Of a stretch of DNA of 6,110 bases, positions 5,301-6,110 are shown piece after piece. This DNA is from an uncultured Ruminococcus sp. (lineage in GTDB: Bacteria; Bacillota_A; Clostridia; Oscillospirales; Ruminococcaceae): the NCBI GenBank assembly GCA_947303535.1, contig CAMYYQ010000084.1, positions 1 to 6,110 of the forward strand, in the 5' to 3' direction. Each line of letters opens with the position of its first letter. The first letter of the stretch is position 1. Position numbers and translations under genes: made by a program. The notes under the pieces were generated by a model. The model was not told the origin of the DNA, ran no database searches, and saw only the letters and a program-made list of their open reading frames with translations.

Positions 5301-6110
5301 ATGAAGCCGTATCTCAAAAGAGCATGGGCTGAGATATCTCTCCCCAAACTCAGAAAAAATGTTGAAATAATCAGGAGCCTCAACTCAGCAGGTACAGAAA
5401 TAATGGCTGTAGTCAAGGCGGACGCTTACGGTCACGGCGATGAGCACATCGTCCGCTGTCTTGCAGAGCAGTGCGGAATAAAGTATTTCGCCGTTTCAAA
5501 CCTTGATGAAGCCATTGCTGTAAGGAAATTCGCTCCCGATGCAGATATCCTCATTCTCGGATATACTCCCCCTGAGTACGCTCACGAGATAGCTTCATAC
5601 AACATTATTCAGGGCGTAGTTTCCACAGAATATGCTCAGGAGCTTGTGAAGAACACTCCTGCTCCCATAAGATGTCATATAAAGATAGATACAGGTATGG
5701 GAAGAATAGGTCTCAAGCATGATACTCCCGAAGCCTGCGCTGCCGAGATAGAGGCTATGATGAAGATCGACAAGCTCTCTGTTGAGGGCATATATACACA
5801 CTTTGCTGTTGCAGACAGTGACGATCCCGACAATATCGCTTATACCGACAAGCAGGAGAAGTTCATAACCGATACATACGATGTGCTTGTGAGCCACGGT
5901 ATAAAGCTTAAACATCTCCACTTTATGAACAGTGCGGCTACCTGCTACAGAAACAGCTCACGAAGCACTCTTTCACGAGCAGGTATCATTCTCTACGGTC
6001 TGCACCCCGATGTCAGCCTTGATATCCCTGAGGGACTTGAACCGCTTATGGAACTGAAAGCTGTTATCTCCCACGTAAAAACTGTAAATGTGGGCGACTG
6101 CATAAGCTAC
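5301..6110 (+). CDS. alr: Alanine racemase, N-terminal 270 residues (runs off right edge)
   Basis: Alr is a fold-type III PLP enzyme that interconverts L- and D-alanine, supplying D-Ala for peptidoglycan, in the cytoplasm. The visible part begins MKPYLKRAWAEI (the family's RaWaEI opening). It contains the PLP lysine K39 in AVVKADAYGHG (36-46), KIDTGMGRIG (128-137) with R135, THFAVADS (166-173) with H168, MNSAAT (209-214), and SRAGIILYG (225-233), which binds the PLP phosphate. The last codon is Y270 in ISY, aligning with the catalytic base Tyr265 of the Geobacillus stearothermophilus enzyme. The C-terminal beta-domain (GYADG, CMDQ region) lies beyond the edge. It is the only plus-strand gene, divergent from the SLOG gene. 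A related serine or other amino-acid racemase is a less likely alternative. Confidence 0.96.
   Translation, partial: MKPYLKRAWAEISLPKLRKNVEIIRSLNSAGTEIMAVVKADAYGHGDEHIVRCLAEQCGIKYFAVSNLDEAIAVRKFAPDADILILGYTPPEYAHEIASYNIIQGVVSTEYAQELVKNTPAPIRCHIKIDTGMGRIGLKHDTPEACAAEIEAMMKIDKLSVEGIYTHFAVADSDDPDNIAYTDKQEKFITDTYDVLVSHGIKLKHLHFMNSAATCYRNSSRSTLSRAGIILYGLHPDVSLDIPEGLEPLMELKAVISHVKTVNVGDCISY

Noticed and set aside
5595..5921. Minus-strand open frame of 108 codons
   Set aside because: It is antisense to alr, whose catalytic motifs are all in the plus frame.

Overview
The window looks like chromosomal DNA of a low-to-moderate-GC anaerobic Firmicute, most likely a Ruminococcus-like member of the Oscillospiraceae. 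This is inferred from strong AGGAGG-type ribosome sites, near-consensus sigma-A promoters, the style of the proteins and AT-rich intergenic repeats. No database was searched. All recognisable genes are housekeeping or housekeeping-like. I found no phage, conjugative, CRISPR or tRNA/rRNA features.

Layout. Positions 1-244 (minus) hold the start of 3-phosphoglycerate dehydrogenase (serA), which runs off the left edge. Positions 385-1470 (minus) hold phosphoserine aminotransferase (serC), with a textbook promoter at 1529-1557. The two catalyse consecutive steps of serine synthesis, with serC transcribed first. They are separated by 140 bp that carries a small inverted-repeat, MITE-like element. 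Next is a three-gene minus-strand operon, read from right to left: a membrane-anchored, degenerate LytR-CpsA-Psr-like protein (3261-4139), a TatD-family metallo-hydrolase (2497-3261, 1-nt stop/start overlap) and a PP2C-type protein phosphatase (1728-2477). It ends in a strong intrinsic terminator at 1697-1720. Positions 4140-4471 are a non-coding, very AT-rich stretch with a cluster of DnaA-box-like 9-mers and several overlapping palindromes. Positions 4472-5173 (minus) encode a SLOG-family (LOG/DprA-like Rossmann) protein with its own promoter. The plus strand takes over at 5301 with alanine racemase (alr), whose last codon in the window is the expected catalytic tyrosine.

How the genes relate. 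serC and serA form a pathway unit. The LCP-like/TatD/PP2C operon combines an envelope-type protein, a nuclease-type hydrolase and a signalling phosphatase with no obvious common pathway. alr supplies D-alanine for peptidoglycan. The least explained parts are the intergenic segment at 4140-4471, the repeat element at 277-386 and the LCP-like protein that lacks the family's usual catalytic signature.
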